Assembly: GCF_011745365.1 (NCBI RefSeq)
Contig: NW_024468909.1
Span: forward strand, 2,976,001-3,040,000
Direction of reading: 5' to 3'
DNA length: 64,000 nucleotides
Source of the DNA: Cryphonectria parasitica EP155
Lineage: Eukaryota; Ascomycota; Sordariomycetes; Diaporthales; Cryphonectriaceae
Shown one piece after another: positions 44,407-54,896 of the stretch; the first letter of the stretch is position 1, and each line of letters opens with the position of its first letter. Position numbers and translations under genes: made by a program. The notes under the pieces were generated by a model. That model searched no databases. It was not told the origin of the DNA and was given only the letters and a program-made list of their open reading frames with translations.

Positions 44407-44649
44407 ATGGCCCCTGAAGCCAAGATCAACGAACTGCGGGCTCAGTGCGACGAGATCGACCAGACCCTCATGATCGCCCGGGAGAAGCAGAGGGCCATCT
44501 ATAATATCGCCATGGAGCTCGCTGTCCTTGGCTTTCCTGACGAATCTGACAAGGCTCTGGATGACTTGGCCCAGGTCGACAGTATGATGAGGGACATGGA
44601 GATGATGAGCGTCTCGCTGAATATGGAGCTTCTGCTCCTGAGCGAGTGA
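44407..44649 (+). CDS. Small helical protein of 80 aa, unknown
   Basis: A single exon of 80 codons starting in a good fungal context (CCCACAATGGCC). The product is acidic and almost wholly helical (KINELRAQCDEIDQTLMIAREKQRAIYNIAMELAVLGFPDESDKALDDLAQVDSMMRDMEMMSVSLNME), with hydrophobic residues spaced like an antiparallel helical hairpin split by GFPDES. Codon use is GC-rich at third positions, unlike the A+T-rich flanks, which argues for a real gene. I do not recognise it. A role as a small partner or adaptor protein would be a guess. Confidence 0.5.
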   Translation: MAPEAKINELRAQCDEIDQTLMIAREKQRAIYNIAMELAVLGFPDESDKALDDLAQVDSMMRDMEMMSVSLNMELLLLSE

Positions 44650-44732
44650 GGGAGTGGGTCGCGCACGAAGAAGCGCAGGGGGACCAGATTCGGAGATCTC
44701 TGAAGTCTGATCCGCTGGTTTGTCAGAACAGA

Positions 44733-44990
44733 TTACGATGGGCGGCAGCTGGTCCTGCGTGCCAAAAGAACAGGTACAGTAGCTGCATATAAGTATGTGG
44801 TACGAGGTAGTATGAGGTAGGTCAGCAAGTCCCTCGGACTCTTGAACGTGAGATCTGAGAGGTTGGATTTTAGGAATGAGGAGTCATACCCTGGAAGCTC
44901 TGGATCAATAAGCTCCCCCTTAAGAATGTGATAAATCACAGTACCCATGCAGAAAGATGATACGTAATATGGAGTCCTTGAGGCTTGCCC
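44733..44990 (-). pseudogene. Possible protein-kinase-like gene remnant
   Basis: A minus-strand frame reads CNPGQASRTPYYVSSFCMGTVIYHILKGELIDPELPGYDSSFL and ends in a stop at 44733. It resembles subdomain IX of degenerate fungal protein kinases (a SxGTVIYHILxGE core followed by PEL). An in-frame stop lies a few codons further upstream and no ATP-binding or catalytic loop can be seen, so if real it is a fragment. The likeness is by eye only. Confidence 0.2.
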
Positions 44991-44991
44991 T

Positions 44992-46383
44992 GGATTGCAA
45001 AGGATCCACGGACTAGATGATCATGTGATTGAACTATTGTATTTATGCTTAGCCACTAAGGTTAGAGTTCCACTGCTACTCCTTTTGCTCGCTTCTTAGG
45101 GGAGATATTCTATTCTTAACTCCTATATATCCGCAGACATGCCCGATACACTTTTCTTGGAATAATAGTAGTAGTAGTAGTAGTAGTAGTAGCAATACCT
45201 TTCACATTGAGTGCTTCTCTATAACTGAATATTTATAGTCAACTGCTAGCCAGCCTTTCGGAGTCTATCGTGCCTTGTAAGTCGTTGCTAGGTAACTATT
45301 GCTCACCTGACAAAAAAGTTCCGTACGATTCTAGTCAGCTCCCGCTTACCAAGGAAGACTCTGAGGAGTGGTCCAGCCGCCACAGGAGACAGCGTGGCAT
45401 GCAATAATCGACCCATTGTGTGATTAAAGCCGAGTACGGACGAGGTGTTACGAAGATCTGGGTGGGAAAAAGGCTAAGGTGTTGCTAAGGTGGTGAGGCG
45501 CCCTCAGCTCAAGCCTCTCGCGGCTCGTCGTTAGCTTGGCAAATTGTAAAAATTTTGTTTTTTTCTTCTTTCTTCTTTTTTGGGGGAAGCGCCCGCCTGA
45601 GAGCCCCAAAACTGAGCCTATTCAGGACCTGAGGAGGGACCCCGAAAAAGGCGCGACGCACAGGCAGAGTTCGGAGCCTCGGCGCTCTCGGCTGGACCCA
45701 GCAGACTAGTATAGTAGCTGTCGTTCTGGACTAGACAAGCGCGGGAATGCTGCTGGTGCCAAAGCCTAGAACCCGCGGCAATAGCGTGGGAAACACGAGG
45801 TATACTAGCCCAACGTGCAAACGCCCAAGTAGGCCTCTTCTACGCCTACGAGTCAGCTCCGCGTCTGGTGCCTGGGGCTAATTAGAGAGTACCAGACAAG
45901 GATCATCTTCTGGACGCCACGTTTTTGGTTCCTGGTTTGGCGGATTTTTTTTCCCCTCCCTTTTCCCCTTTCTGCGCTGGGCCCTTTACTTACGCTCGAG
46001 GCGGCTGGCTGGGCTTGTTCTCTTTCTGGTGTCGGCGGAGCCGCATGAATGGCTTCGGTTCTCGCCCAGGCTGGAGGGCAGCTGAAGAGGGGCCTGGAAG
46101 GGCTGGAAGGAGGCCTAGGCGTCTGCCACGCCTCAATGGACGGACAGACATCTAATTTCCTCACGCGTAGCGGCGATGGGAATGGGCTTGGGAGCTGAAT
46201 CTTGGGGGAATCCATTATTCGGGGGGGGAGAAGGGATAGAGCGCGAAAAGCGGGCTGTAGGGCATATCATGATTATGTATTAAATCTACCCCCGCCCCGC
46301 GAGGGCTATCAACTATGAAGGGATCCAGGCAGGTATCATCCAGTACGTCGTTGCAGTAGGAAGTGAAGAGGTATTCAGACAAG
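44992..46383. other. Spacer upstream of the wall protein
   Basis: About 1.4 kb without a supported gene. It holds (TAG)9 at 45166-45192 and a T-rich block near 45555-45580; the part from 45600 is more GC-rich, with GGCC-type words. Confidence 0.5.
45166..45192. repeat. (TAG)9 microsatellite
   Basis: Nine perfect TAG units in the spacer upstream of the cell-wall protein gene. Confidence 0.95.
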
Positions 46384-49317
46384 ATGCAATTCGGTACCCT
46401 CCTCACCGCTCTGGCGAGCGCCGTTGTTGCTGTGCGGGCGGCCACGACGACATCGTCCAAGTCGACAGCCTCAACCAAGCCCACAACTGCCCCGACACTC
46501 ACTACTCTGTACACGACTTCCACCGTCTGTAAGTCATCATTCCCTCTCGAGCGAAAGCAATGGAATAATCGAGAGCCTCCCAGTGCTGACCACACACTCT
46601 CTGCTCCCCAGACTTGACCTCAACAAAGGTCAGCACGTCGTGCTTGTCGACCTTCCATGGTGCCTGTATCAAGTCGACGGTTATAAGCGCCACAACGACT
46701 GTGCCCGTTTCCACCGTGACTGTTGCGTACACGACACAGACCGTCTCGGCCAAGACGAGCAGCACCACCAGCAGCAGCAAGACATCTTCGAGCTCCAAGA
46801 CGTCCTCTACCTCCAAGACGTCCTCTACTTCCAAGACTTCTTCTACTTCCAAGACTTCTTCTACTTCCAAGACTTCTTCTACTTCCAAGACTTCAACTAC
46901 TTCTTCCAAGACGACTACTACTTCTTCCAAGACGACTACTACTTCTAAAACTACCACAACGTCTCCCAAGACTACTACTACTTCTTCCAAGACTTCAACC
47001 ACTTCTCCTAAGACTTCTACTACTTCTTCCAAGACTACTACTACTTCTAAGACTACCACAACTTCTCCCAAGACTTCGACAACTTCTTCTTCAAAGACCT
47101 CAACTACGTCTTCTGCCAAGACTTCCACCACGTCTTCCTCCAAGACCTCCACTACTTCTTCTACCATCAAGACTACGACGACTTCTTCTACCTCCAAGAC
47201 CTCGACTTCGTCTTCCGTCTCTTCCTCAGTCGCGCCTTCCAGCAGCCCATCGTCCAGCAGCGCGTCGGCTTCTACCGCAGTCCAGTCCTCATCATCTGTG
47301 CTGCCGTCCAGCAGCGCGGCTTCCTCCTCCACTGCTTCCGTACCATCTTCTGCGGCAAGCAGCAGTCAGCAGCAGTCGTCTACTTCATCTCCTTCTTCTT
47401 CTTCTTCTTCTTCTTCTAGCGAGGCCCCCTCGTCTTCTTCGTCGGCTGCCCAGTCTTCCTCGCTCTCTACCGCGTCGCCTTCCAGCTCCACAGTGTCTGC
47501 GAGCTCCGAGGCAGCAACCACCTCCAGCAGCAGCCAGGGTGTTTCGTCGACGGTGTCTAGCTCCTCAGACCTACCATCCAGCACTCCCAGCTCGTCCGCG
47601 TCTAGCTCCTCAGATGTCCCCTCTAGCACTTCATCTGTGGCCGAGTCCTCGTCCAGCTCTTCCGACCTGCCATCCAGCACGCCCAGCTCATCGACTTCCA
47701 GCTCTTCGGACGTGGCGTCCAGCACTTCTCTGAGCTCGTCTGCCTCCAGCTCCTCGGACTTCTCCTCGAGCACTTCAGATGTGGCATCCAGCACCTCGTC
47801 GTCTCTCAGCTCGTCTGCCTCCAGCACTTCAGACTTTTCGTCTAGCACGTCAGATGCCTCATCTAGCAGCAGCACTGATGCCTCGAGCTCCTTCACCACC
47901 CCATCCTCCATCACCTCGCTCGCCACTTCCACCTCTGCCAGCTCCACTGCCACGTCCACCTCTGTGGTACAGCCGAACTGCGGCTGGGTGGGCTGGGACA
48001 CGGGCTCCAACATCGGCTATTACGCTGACGCCGCCTCGGCCACCTACGCCGGATGCTTGGCCCTGTGTAACGCTAACTCGGCCTGTCTGAGCTTCTCCCT
48101 GACCTCGACGCCCGCTTGTATCCTGTACGGCACTACCGTGGAGAACAGCGGCGACGTGGCGGATGCCAGCAGCGGCAACACCTTCTACGACGCCGGCGGC
48201 CTGTGCCCCTACACCTCGAGCAGCTCGAGCAGCTCGACCACGGCCTCGTCCACCAGCACCGACCTCAGCACTATCACATCGACGTCGACCGCCCTGCCTA
48301 CGCCCACCTGCGCGGGCTTCACAGGCTGGGCTTCTGTTACCGACATTGGCTACTATACCGGCGTCACTAGCTTTGGCGCCTGCGATAACACATGCTCAGC
48401 CAACTCGGCCTGCCAGAGCTTCGCCTATGCCAGCTCCCTGTCCGTGTGCATCCTGTACAGCACCACTGTCGAGGCTAGTGGTGATGTTGCCGACTCCACG
48501 TCTCCTTACACGTTCTATGACGCTGGCGGCTCGTGTCCCTTCGCCTCGAGCAGCTCGAGCAGCTCGACCACGGCCTCGTCCACCAGCACCGACCTCAGCA
48601 CTATTACATCAACCTCAACCGCCCTGCCTACACCCACCTGCACAGGCTTCACTGGCTGGGCTGCCGTTACTGATATTGGCTACTATACTGGCGTTACCAG
48701 CTTTGGTGCCTGCGACAACATGTGCTCGGCCAACTCGGCCTGCCAGAGCTTCGCCTTTGCCAGCTCCCTGTCCGTGTGCATCCTGTACAACACCACTGTC
48801 GAGGCTAGTGGTGATGTTGCCGACTCCACGTCTCCCTACACATTCTATGACGCTGGCGGCGCTTGCCCGGTCAGCAGCACAACCTCCACCACGGCCACCT
48901 CGACCTCGACCTCAACCAGCGCCACGCCCACCGCCACGGGTCTGTTTGAGTTCGTAAGTTAAAAATCCTCCTTGTCTGTTCGTGTGCGGCGTGTAGACTA
49001 ACCAACCCTTTCTTCTCCAGTGTGGTACCGGGTTCAACGCCTACAACGTGAGCGCCCCTGTGGCCCCCTACACGGGCTGCAACACTACCTACCCCTACTC
49101 CACCTGTGCCCAGGACGTCGACAGCAACGCCTACTGCAACCTGTGCGGCTCCTGCAACAATGCCACATCGTGCACCTCCAACTCGGACTGCACGACCGCC
49201 CACGGTGCCGGCTGGGGTTGCATCACGGGGTCGGCATGTTCCACTGGAGGCGCCCCTGTTTGTCTGTACATGCTGGCGGGTGGAAAGGCCTATGGTTGCT
49301 ACGGCCAACCCTTCTAA
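46384..49317 (+). CDS. Secreted Ser/Thr-rich cell-wall protein with tandem six-Cys repeats
   Basis: Three exons, 46384-46528, 46612-48953 and 49021-49317, give 927 aa. MQFGTLLTALASAVVAVRA is a clear signal peptide, which fixes the start at 46384 rather than at the in-frame Met at 46363. Residues about 90-245 are SSKTSTTS-type repeats and 245-520 are nearly all Ser/Thr/Ala, the pattern of heavily O-mannosylated wall proteins. Three six-cysteine modules follow (GWxxxxDIGYYxG, GACDNxCSANSACQSF, SVCILY, FYDAGGxCP), with PAN/apple-like Cys spacing; the last two with linkers are a 330-bp tandem duplication. The final 100 residues form another domain with 12 Cys. There is no GPI-signal tail, so it is probably secreted or held in the wall otherwise. 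The likely role, adhesion or glycan binding, is inference. Confidence 0.87.
46781..47215 (+). repeat. Coding Ser/Thr/Lys tandem repeat
   Basis: Imperfect short units based on TCCAAGACTTCTTCTAC encode SKTSSTSKTS and SKTTTTS motifs in the wall protein. Such tracts change length easily by slippage. Confidence 0.85.
48214..48873 (+). repeat. 330-bp direct tandem duplication in the wall protein
   Basis: Two adjacent 330-bp units (48214-48543 and 48544-48873), each a Ser-rich linker plus one six-Cys module of 110 residues. The first about 60 bases of the units are identical, and the rest differs at scattered, mainly third, positions. This points to a recent duplication or gene conversion. Confidence 0.85.
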
Positions 49318-49803
49318 AAGGTGGTTGGAAACGAGCCTCGGAGCTTTCCTCCTTTTTGGGGGCTCCGAGTTTTTTCATATCTGTAAATTTTGTTGTAACC
49401 AAAAATTAATCTAATTCTTGCTCGGGGAAGACATGCCCTTGGAGTTCACAACTTTTGGAAACCAGATAGACTGGGGAATGCCATGGCCCAGAATTAATAA
49501 ACATGCAAATATGACTATTGTTCGCATCATATGAAAACGTCCTGAAATCTCGTGACGAGTTGGAGGTATGATGCATTCAACGAAAAGGCAAAGAGTATTA
49601 CGGAACCAATAAGGACAAGAAAAGTTATGTACAAAGATGTTCATTCAGCTACCTAAACAACAGAGTACGTAATAGCCGATCTATTTGCCGGTGTGAACAC
49701 ATACTCTCTCTTAATATCAAGTGTGACCTGGGCATCAATCCTACATCATCCGACACTGGTTGCCTGTCCTCTGTCTTCTACCATCCCGTTGTCTTTCAAA
49801 ATT
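49318..49803. other. Convergent 3' spacer
   Basis: These 486 bases lie between the ends of the wall-protein and P450 genes; A+T rich, no gene seen. A short GAGCCTCGGAG...CTCCGAG inverted repeat near 49332-49370 could form a hairpin in the wall-protein 3' UTR. Confidence 0.5.
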
Positions 49804-51714
49804 CTACTGCTTCTTCGAGATGTAGACCTCCAGACCTGACTGCACAACAAAGAAGGTGGCATGTGCTTCGAGCTCTCGACCCGGGTGAAGCAGCTCAAAA
49901 TCAAAATCGCGCAGCAGCCGCGGGCAGACCTTGTTGATCTCGAGCAGGGCCAGGTTGCGGCCGATGCAGAGATGACTGCCACCGCCAAACTGTGTAGGAG
50001 TCAGTCAGAATTGTATTCCTTCTCTCTTCTTCTTCTTCTTCTTCTTCTTCTTCTTCTTCTTCTTCTTCTTCTTCTTCTTCTTCTTCTTCTTCTTCTTCTT
50101 GTTCTTTTCTTCTTGCATGGGGGGGGGGGGGGATCTGGGATATGTGTTTGTCTTCCTGTCTTACCTGGAACATATACCTCTCCATCCTCTTAGCAGCCTC
50201 GACATCAGCCAGCCACCTCTCTGGCCTAAAGACATCGGCGTCCTCCCCAAAGGTAGCGCGGTCCCGGTGCAGCACCCAGCCATTCACGGCGACCGTGACG
50301 CCGCCCGGGAAGAACTGGCCATCGAGCTCGGCGCCCTCGGGCGGGACGATGCGCGTAATGTTGAGCCCGACGGCAGGCCTGACGCGCATCGCCTCCTTAA
50401 GGCAGGCCTGGAAGTAAGGGAGGTTCTGGGCCTCGTTCCACGAGATGTTGCCGCTGGCCGGGATCGTGCCGTCCGCTACGGCCTGCTTCATCTCGTGCTG
50501 GATCTGGGCGTAGACGCGGGGGTCGGAGAGGACGTGCCAGAAGAAGGACTGCATTGTCGAGGCGGTAGAGTCGGAGCCGGCGAAGCTTGGCAGGAGATCC
50601 GTCAGTTGGTGGGCGCAAAGAGAGGGGGGGGGGGGGGAGGGCTGGACTTTGAAAGGGAAAAAAGAAAAAAGAGGATGTTTCTGAGAATTTGGAGGGAGGA
50701 CTAAAGAACTTACATGGCGCCATGAGCAACGGCAAAGACATCACCCTCACCAAAGCGCTGAGGGTCCTTCAGGTGGCCCTTGATCAGACTGGCCAGCAGG
50801 TCCTGCCTGCCATCACCACCCCTCCACCTGCCCTCGCTCTCCTTGTCGAAGGGTCTCCTCCGCTCCAGCTCCTCCAGCGCCATGCGCGTGATCAGCGCGT
50901 TCTTGGTGTTCATGGTCGGGATCAGCCTCCGCAGCGGATTCCTGCGCCCCAGGTGGTCCATGAACGGCACCTGGCCCACGATGCCATTGTACCGCTGCAT
51001 CTCGTCAATGGTATGGATGGCCCCGTCGACATCGCGGCCCTGCTCCAGGAAGCCGAAGCTGCGGCTAAAGGCCACCTCGCCGAGCACATCAAAGGCGAAC
51101 CAGTGCAGCCAGTTGCCCAGGTCGACGATGGGCCGCCCCGGGTCGGACGTCGACCCTTTGCCCGAGGCCATGGCGTCCATGGTGCGCATCAGCACCTCGA
51201 TGGTGTCGTCGATGAAGGGCGACAGCTGCTGCATGGCGGCCATGCTGTAGGGCACGTTGGCCACCTTTTTCTTCTGCGCGTGCACGTCCTCGCGGTACTC
51301 GGTGAAGATGTCGGGGTTCTCGGGCGGCGGGAACACGCCGTAGAACTTGGTCTTGTAGAAGCGCTTGCCTGCAGACAAGAGGGTGCGGGCCGCCTCGGGA
51401 GAGGAGAGGGACACCTCGTCGGGTGCGATGCGGACCACGGGCCCGTACTTGCGGTGGATGGCAATGTGGTCATGATGTGTATGTGTCGAGGCCGTCGAGA
51501 TGACTTTCCAGAGTCTGGTGTAGGAGGCCAGCCATGGCCCTGGGTACTTGCGCAGGGGCGAGGCGTACTTCCTGTACACAGCCCTGAGAAGGATAGCAGC
51601 TGGAAGAAGTGCCCACCACCAGCGGAGGAGAGGGAGGAGGATGCCGGTGAGGAATGTTCTGGTGGGAGAGATGGTGCCCTCCTGGGTTTCAAGTCTGTCT
51701 ACTGGCACTGCCAT
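49804..51714 (-). CDS. Cytochrome P450, pisatin demethylase-like
   Basis: Three exons on the minus strand, 51714-50714, 50585-50165 and 49989-49804, give 535 aa. An N-terminal anchor (LTGILLPLLRWWWALLPAAILL) is followed by the KYPGPW hinge, the I-helix FAGSDST at 335-341, ExxR in LKEAMRVRP, FRPERW, and the heme loop FGGGSHLCIG with Cys482. The overall pattern (HAQKKKVANVPYSMAAMQQLSPFID, WFAFDVLGEVAFSRSFGFLE) is that of the group containing pisatin demethylase and related fungal enzymes, which oxidise plant phenolics or fungal metabolites. The first Met upstream (51759) is part of a CACACA-rich leader, so MAVPVDR at 51714 is preferred. Intron 2 carries (CTT)25 and a 16-G run. Substrate cannot be read from sequence. 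Confidence 0.92.
50026..50100. repeat. (CTT)25 microsatellite in a P450 intron
   Basis: Twenty-five perfect CTT units on the plus strand (AAG on the transcript) fall within the second intron of the P450 gene, followed by a G run at about 50118-50133. Confidence 0.95.
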
Positions 51715-53426
51715 GTTGATATGGTGTGTGTGCGTGTGGGTGTGTCCTTCAGCCTTCAAGAGAGAACAGCAACACAGGAGTTGAGCCTAGTGTGCTGGGG
51801 TAAACCTCAGGCGCCTTTTGGGGAAGAAATGACTGAAACCACTGTAGTGTCTACATGTTAAAGTAAATCATCAGCGAGCGTGACGACTCGAGGTAGCAGG
51901 CTTAATATCTAGGTGATGTATTCCTCTTGGTGCATTTCATGAGGAAGCACCTTTTCCCCAGGACCGGCAGAATCGGATTAACCTCCGCCACCAAGAACAG
52001 AATATAGTACCACCATCGTCTTTGTCAAGGCGTAGTAATCTCAGGGAGCAATACACAAGGAGGGGCCACCCCCTCGACGAGAGAGAGCCTTTCCTGCTTG
52101 GGCGAGCATCTGGGGTTGCTGGGATGATACCCGGTCCTCGTCGTCTTGGAACACACAGACAGATGGTGATCTCTCACTCGTGACGAATCTGCGAGACGTA
52201 TATCGTGGGTCCTTCTCCAGGCTTTCCAGAATAGACTGTCGGCCAACCAAGTATCTGCCGAAGGTCTCCCGGTTGATCCTGGGGAAGGCTAAGGAGAGAC
52301 TTGGAGCCGCAGCTGCGGAGAAATCATGGAAAGAGAGAGAGGAGAACCACAAATTCCAAGTACCACGTTCTCCTTCGGTACCGCTCCAACGCCTTTTGGA
52401 GACGGTAAGCAAAATTGACTGCCGAATGGGACAAAGGCTAAGAACTAGGCGTCTCGAATTCAGCTTTTGTTGAAGGCTGCGCAACCTTAAGGTGGCTGGT
52501 TAAATTTCGTAAATGCATTGTGAGTCTTCTTGGCAGAAACTCTGGATGAACTTTTTTGTGTCAGCACTCAGATAGACAAGACTAACTGGAATTTCAAGCC
52601 ACGAAACCAAAAAAAAAAGAAGCAAACACAGAAGCAGAGACCAACAAGGACCAGATGTGGTACTTTTATGCAGGACGAATGTACCGATGGCTCAGCTTGT
52701 GAACCCGCCCGTGCCTTGGATCAGCTGTCGGATCTCGGTTTACCAGGAGCAGTAAGTATTCATGCAGCCCGTAAAGATAGTGAGTGCTTCAGCGTAGCAG
52801 AGTGGTTATAAGATGGGAATAAAACCCCTTCAAGCTGCAGATGTGCACTGATCTCCTCCAGGGCTGAGGGGGAAACTTTCTCCCGTGGAGGTCGGCTAAC
52901 GGTCGTTTTGTACAGACATGGGCACGTGCTTCTTCTCCAAGAAACGCTGCATGCTAGAACCTACAGTTGTTGCTTTTGAGATGCAGCTATGGCCTAAATT
53001 TAAATAAAAAAGAGAGGGAGAGAAAAACCGAAGTTTACCCTTGGCAGCCTCGTCTTTATCTCTTTCTCTCTCTTGGAAGGAAGGAAATGTATCGCGACCA
53101 GTGAGAGCACTGTAGTTAGTCATGACCTGCCTAATCCCCACCCCTAGCCTTCCGCTTCAGGACTTGGCCCCCCCACCGCAGCACAGCATACAGCTCGTCC
53201 AGCGGTATTGTAGCACCCCCGGGCCGAACTGCGGCGCCCGCTGACAATTGACATCACTCGAAAGAATCCCGAAATTTTTGTCAGCAGCCAGCAACAACTC
53301 CTTGCATCTTGGCCACAGACAACACACGACGATATCTGCATTCGTCAGCACCAAGACAAGTGATTGTGCTTCCCATCCCTTTCTCCTCCTCCACACTCAT
53401 TTATTTCCTCGCTCTGCTTATCGCCA
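51715..53426. other. Spacer between the P450 and ISA2
   Basis: About 1.7 kb between divergent genes. An antisense frame of 147 codons at 52041-52484 has no family likeness. No gene is supported. The last 250 bases are pyrimidine-rich and probably hold the ISA2 promoter. Confidence 0.5.
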
Positions 53427-54304
53427 ATGAACTGCGCAAGCCCAGTCTCAGCAGCGAAGCTGTTTGTGCAGCTTGCACCATCCAGATGCGCCACGCCGCC
53501 GGTGCTTGACTTCCTACTGCCTCGGGGTGGTCAGGCTGCTGTGGCCACTGCCTCCAAGAGAGTTCTCCGCAGCAACAGCAACAGCACATCAAAGACCGGA
53601 GCAGGCCAGGTACAACGCGCTGTCACAAGGGTGTCGTGGAGGGCGTCACGAGGTGACCTGTATACGTCCAGGTCGCTGCCAGCATCACCGCGTGTCCCAT
53701 CACTCAGCTCTACCAGAAGGTTCACCCAGGTTGCCTATAACCCCCAGACCGATGAGGATGGCAATGAGATGAAGCTGGAAATAACGCCCAGGGCAGCAAA
53801 GGTTTGCCTAGTTCCCTCCTCTCTCTCTCTCTTTATATGGCAATTCAGACGGAACCCCTTTTCGCTAATCTCATCTGCCTACAGCGTCTATCCGACATCA
53901 TGAAGAAGGAAGACAACCCCCACCTGGCCCTCCGCATCCAGGTCGAGTCCGGCGGCTGCCACGGCTTCCAGTACCTCATGTCCCTCGTCACCCTGCCCTC
54001 CGCCCTACCGTCCCAGCCCGCCGATGGCGCCGAGCCAGCCGAGCATCCCGGCGAGGGCGACGACTCGGGCGAGATCAGGGAGGACGACACGATCTTCACC
54101 CACACCAAGGAGGAAACTGCCTCAGACGAGGTGGACCTGTCTGCGCCCAAGATCATACTCGACCAGCCGTCGCTGGAGCTTCTCAAGGGGAGCAAGGTCG
54201 ACTATACCATGGAGCTGATCGGGTCGCAGTTCAAGATCGTGGATAATCCGGCTGCGACGTCGAATTGTGGCTGTGGGAGCTCGTTCGACATTAAAGGGTT
54301 GTAA
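53427..54304 (+). CDS. ISA2: Mitochondrial iron-sulfur cluster assembly protein ISA2
   Basis: Two exons, 53427-53801 and 53885-54304, give 264 aa. A-type (HesB/IscA) proteins Isa1 and Isa2 act with Iba57 late in mitochondrial Fe-S assembly to make [4Fe-4S] clusters, for example for aconitase and lipoate synthase. The first 100 residues are rich in Arg, Ser and Ala with almost no acid, as in a matrix targeting signal. The fold starts at MKLEITPRAAKRLSDIM; the three conserved Cys are in VESGGCHGFQY and in NCGCGSSF near the end. A strongly acidic insert of about 45 residues (DGAEPAEHPGEGDDSGEIREDD...) sits between the first Cys and the second pair. Position of the single intron splits AAK and RLSD. 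Met 53427 is chosen as the start of the presequence. Confidence 0.93.
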
Positions 54305-54896
54305 TCGTTGTCTTTTCAAGTCATGGTTGAGGCTGAGGGATTGGCTCATCTGGCTTAGGGTGGAGGGAGGTATTTACGGGACAAGAGGGCATATAGACTT
54401 CAGTGGTGCATGGGCGGGTGGAGTTCATTGGCCGGGGGTGCCTCCCAGCGAATTTCTAGAAAATGATCTTTGGCGACCGCTTCTGGGGGAGATAGTACCC
54501 ACATAGTTATGAAATACCCCAGCCTATCTCTTGAAACTACTTTACGAGGGTCATTCACGTGTAGCGAACCATCGTGTGGACTGCACAAAGAGAATGCCAT
54601 TTGTGTATGGTGACAGAAGAAGAGTATTGGACGAGATTACAAGCGAGTGTGGGCAGTGAAGACGCCTTTGGTATTCAGATTTTGAATACCGCGAGGGTGC
54701 TGTAGTAACGAAAAACGGTGACCAGTCACACGAGGGTACATGGACAGAGAGGATGAAAATTAAAAGCCTCGAGGAAAGCAAGCAGACTTTTTTGTCTCAA
54801 TTTAACGCCGTGCATCCATGCCAAGTACCATCCGTTTCCCTTCCCAAGTTCACATAAAGACCATTCGAAAAGTAAACACTAATCGCATCCGCCTCC
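54305..54896. other. Convergent 3' spacer of ISA2 and RPL7
   Basis: These 592 bases separate two convergent genes and hold both 3' UTRs. No gene seen. Confidence 0.6.

Noticed and set aside
46502..47332. Minus-strand frame rich in Glu and Val across the wall-protein repeats
   Set aside because: It is the reverse reading of Ser/Thr/Lys codon repeats and has no start or splice support.
49804..51714. The pisatin-demethylase-like P450 as part of a metabolite cluster
   Set aside because: No backbone synthase, cluster regulator or efflux pump lies nearby in the window.
52041..52484. 147-codon minus-strand frame upstream of ISA2
   Set aside because: No recognisable domain, and it lies in a spacer with mixed composition; kept out for lack of evidence.
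52790..52830. tRNA-like D-arm words (GTAGCAGAGTGGTTATAAG)
   Set aside because: No anticodon stem, T-loop or acceptor pairing could be found around it.
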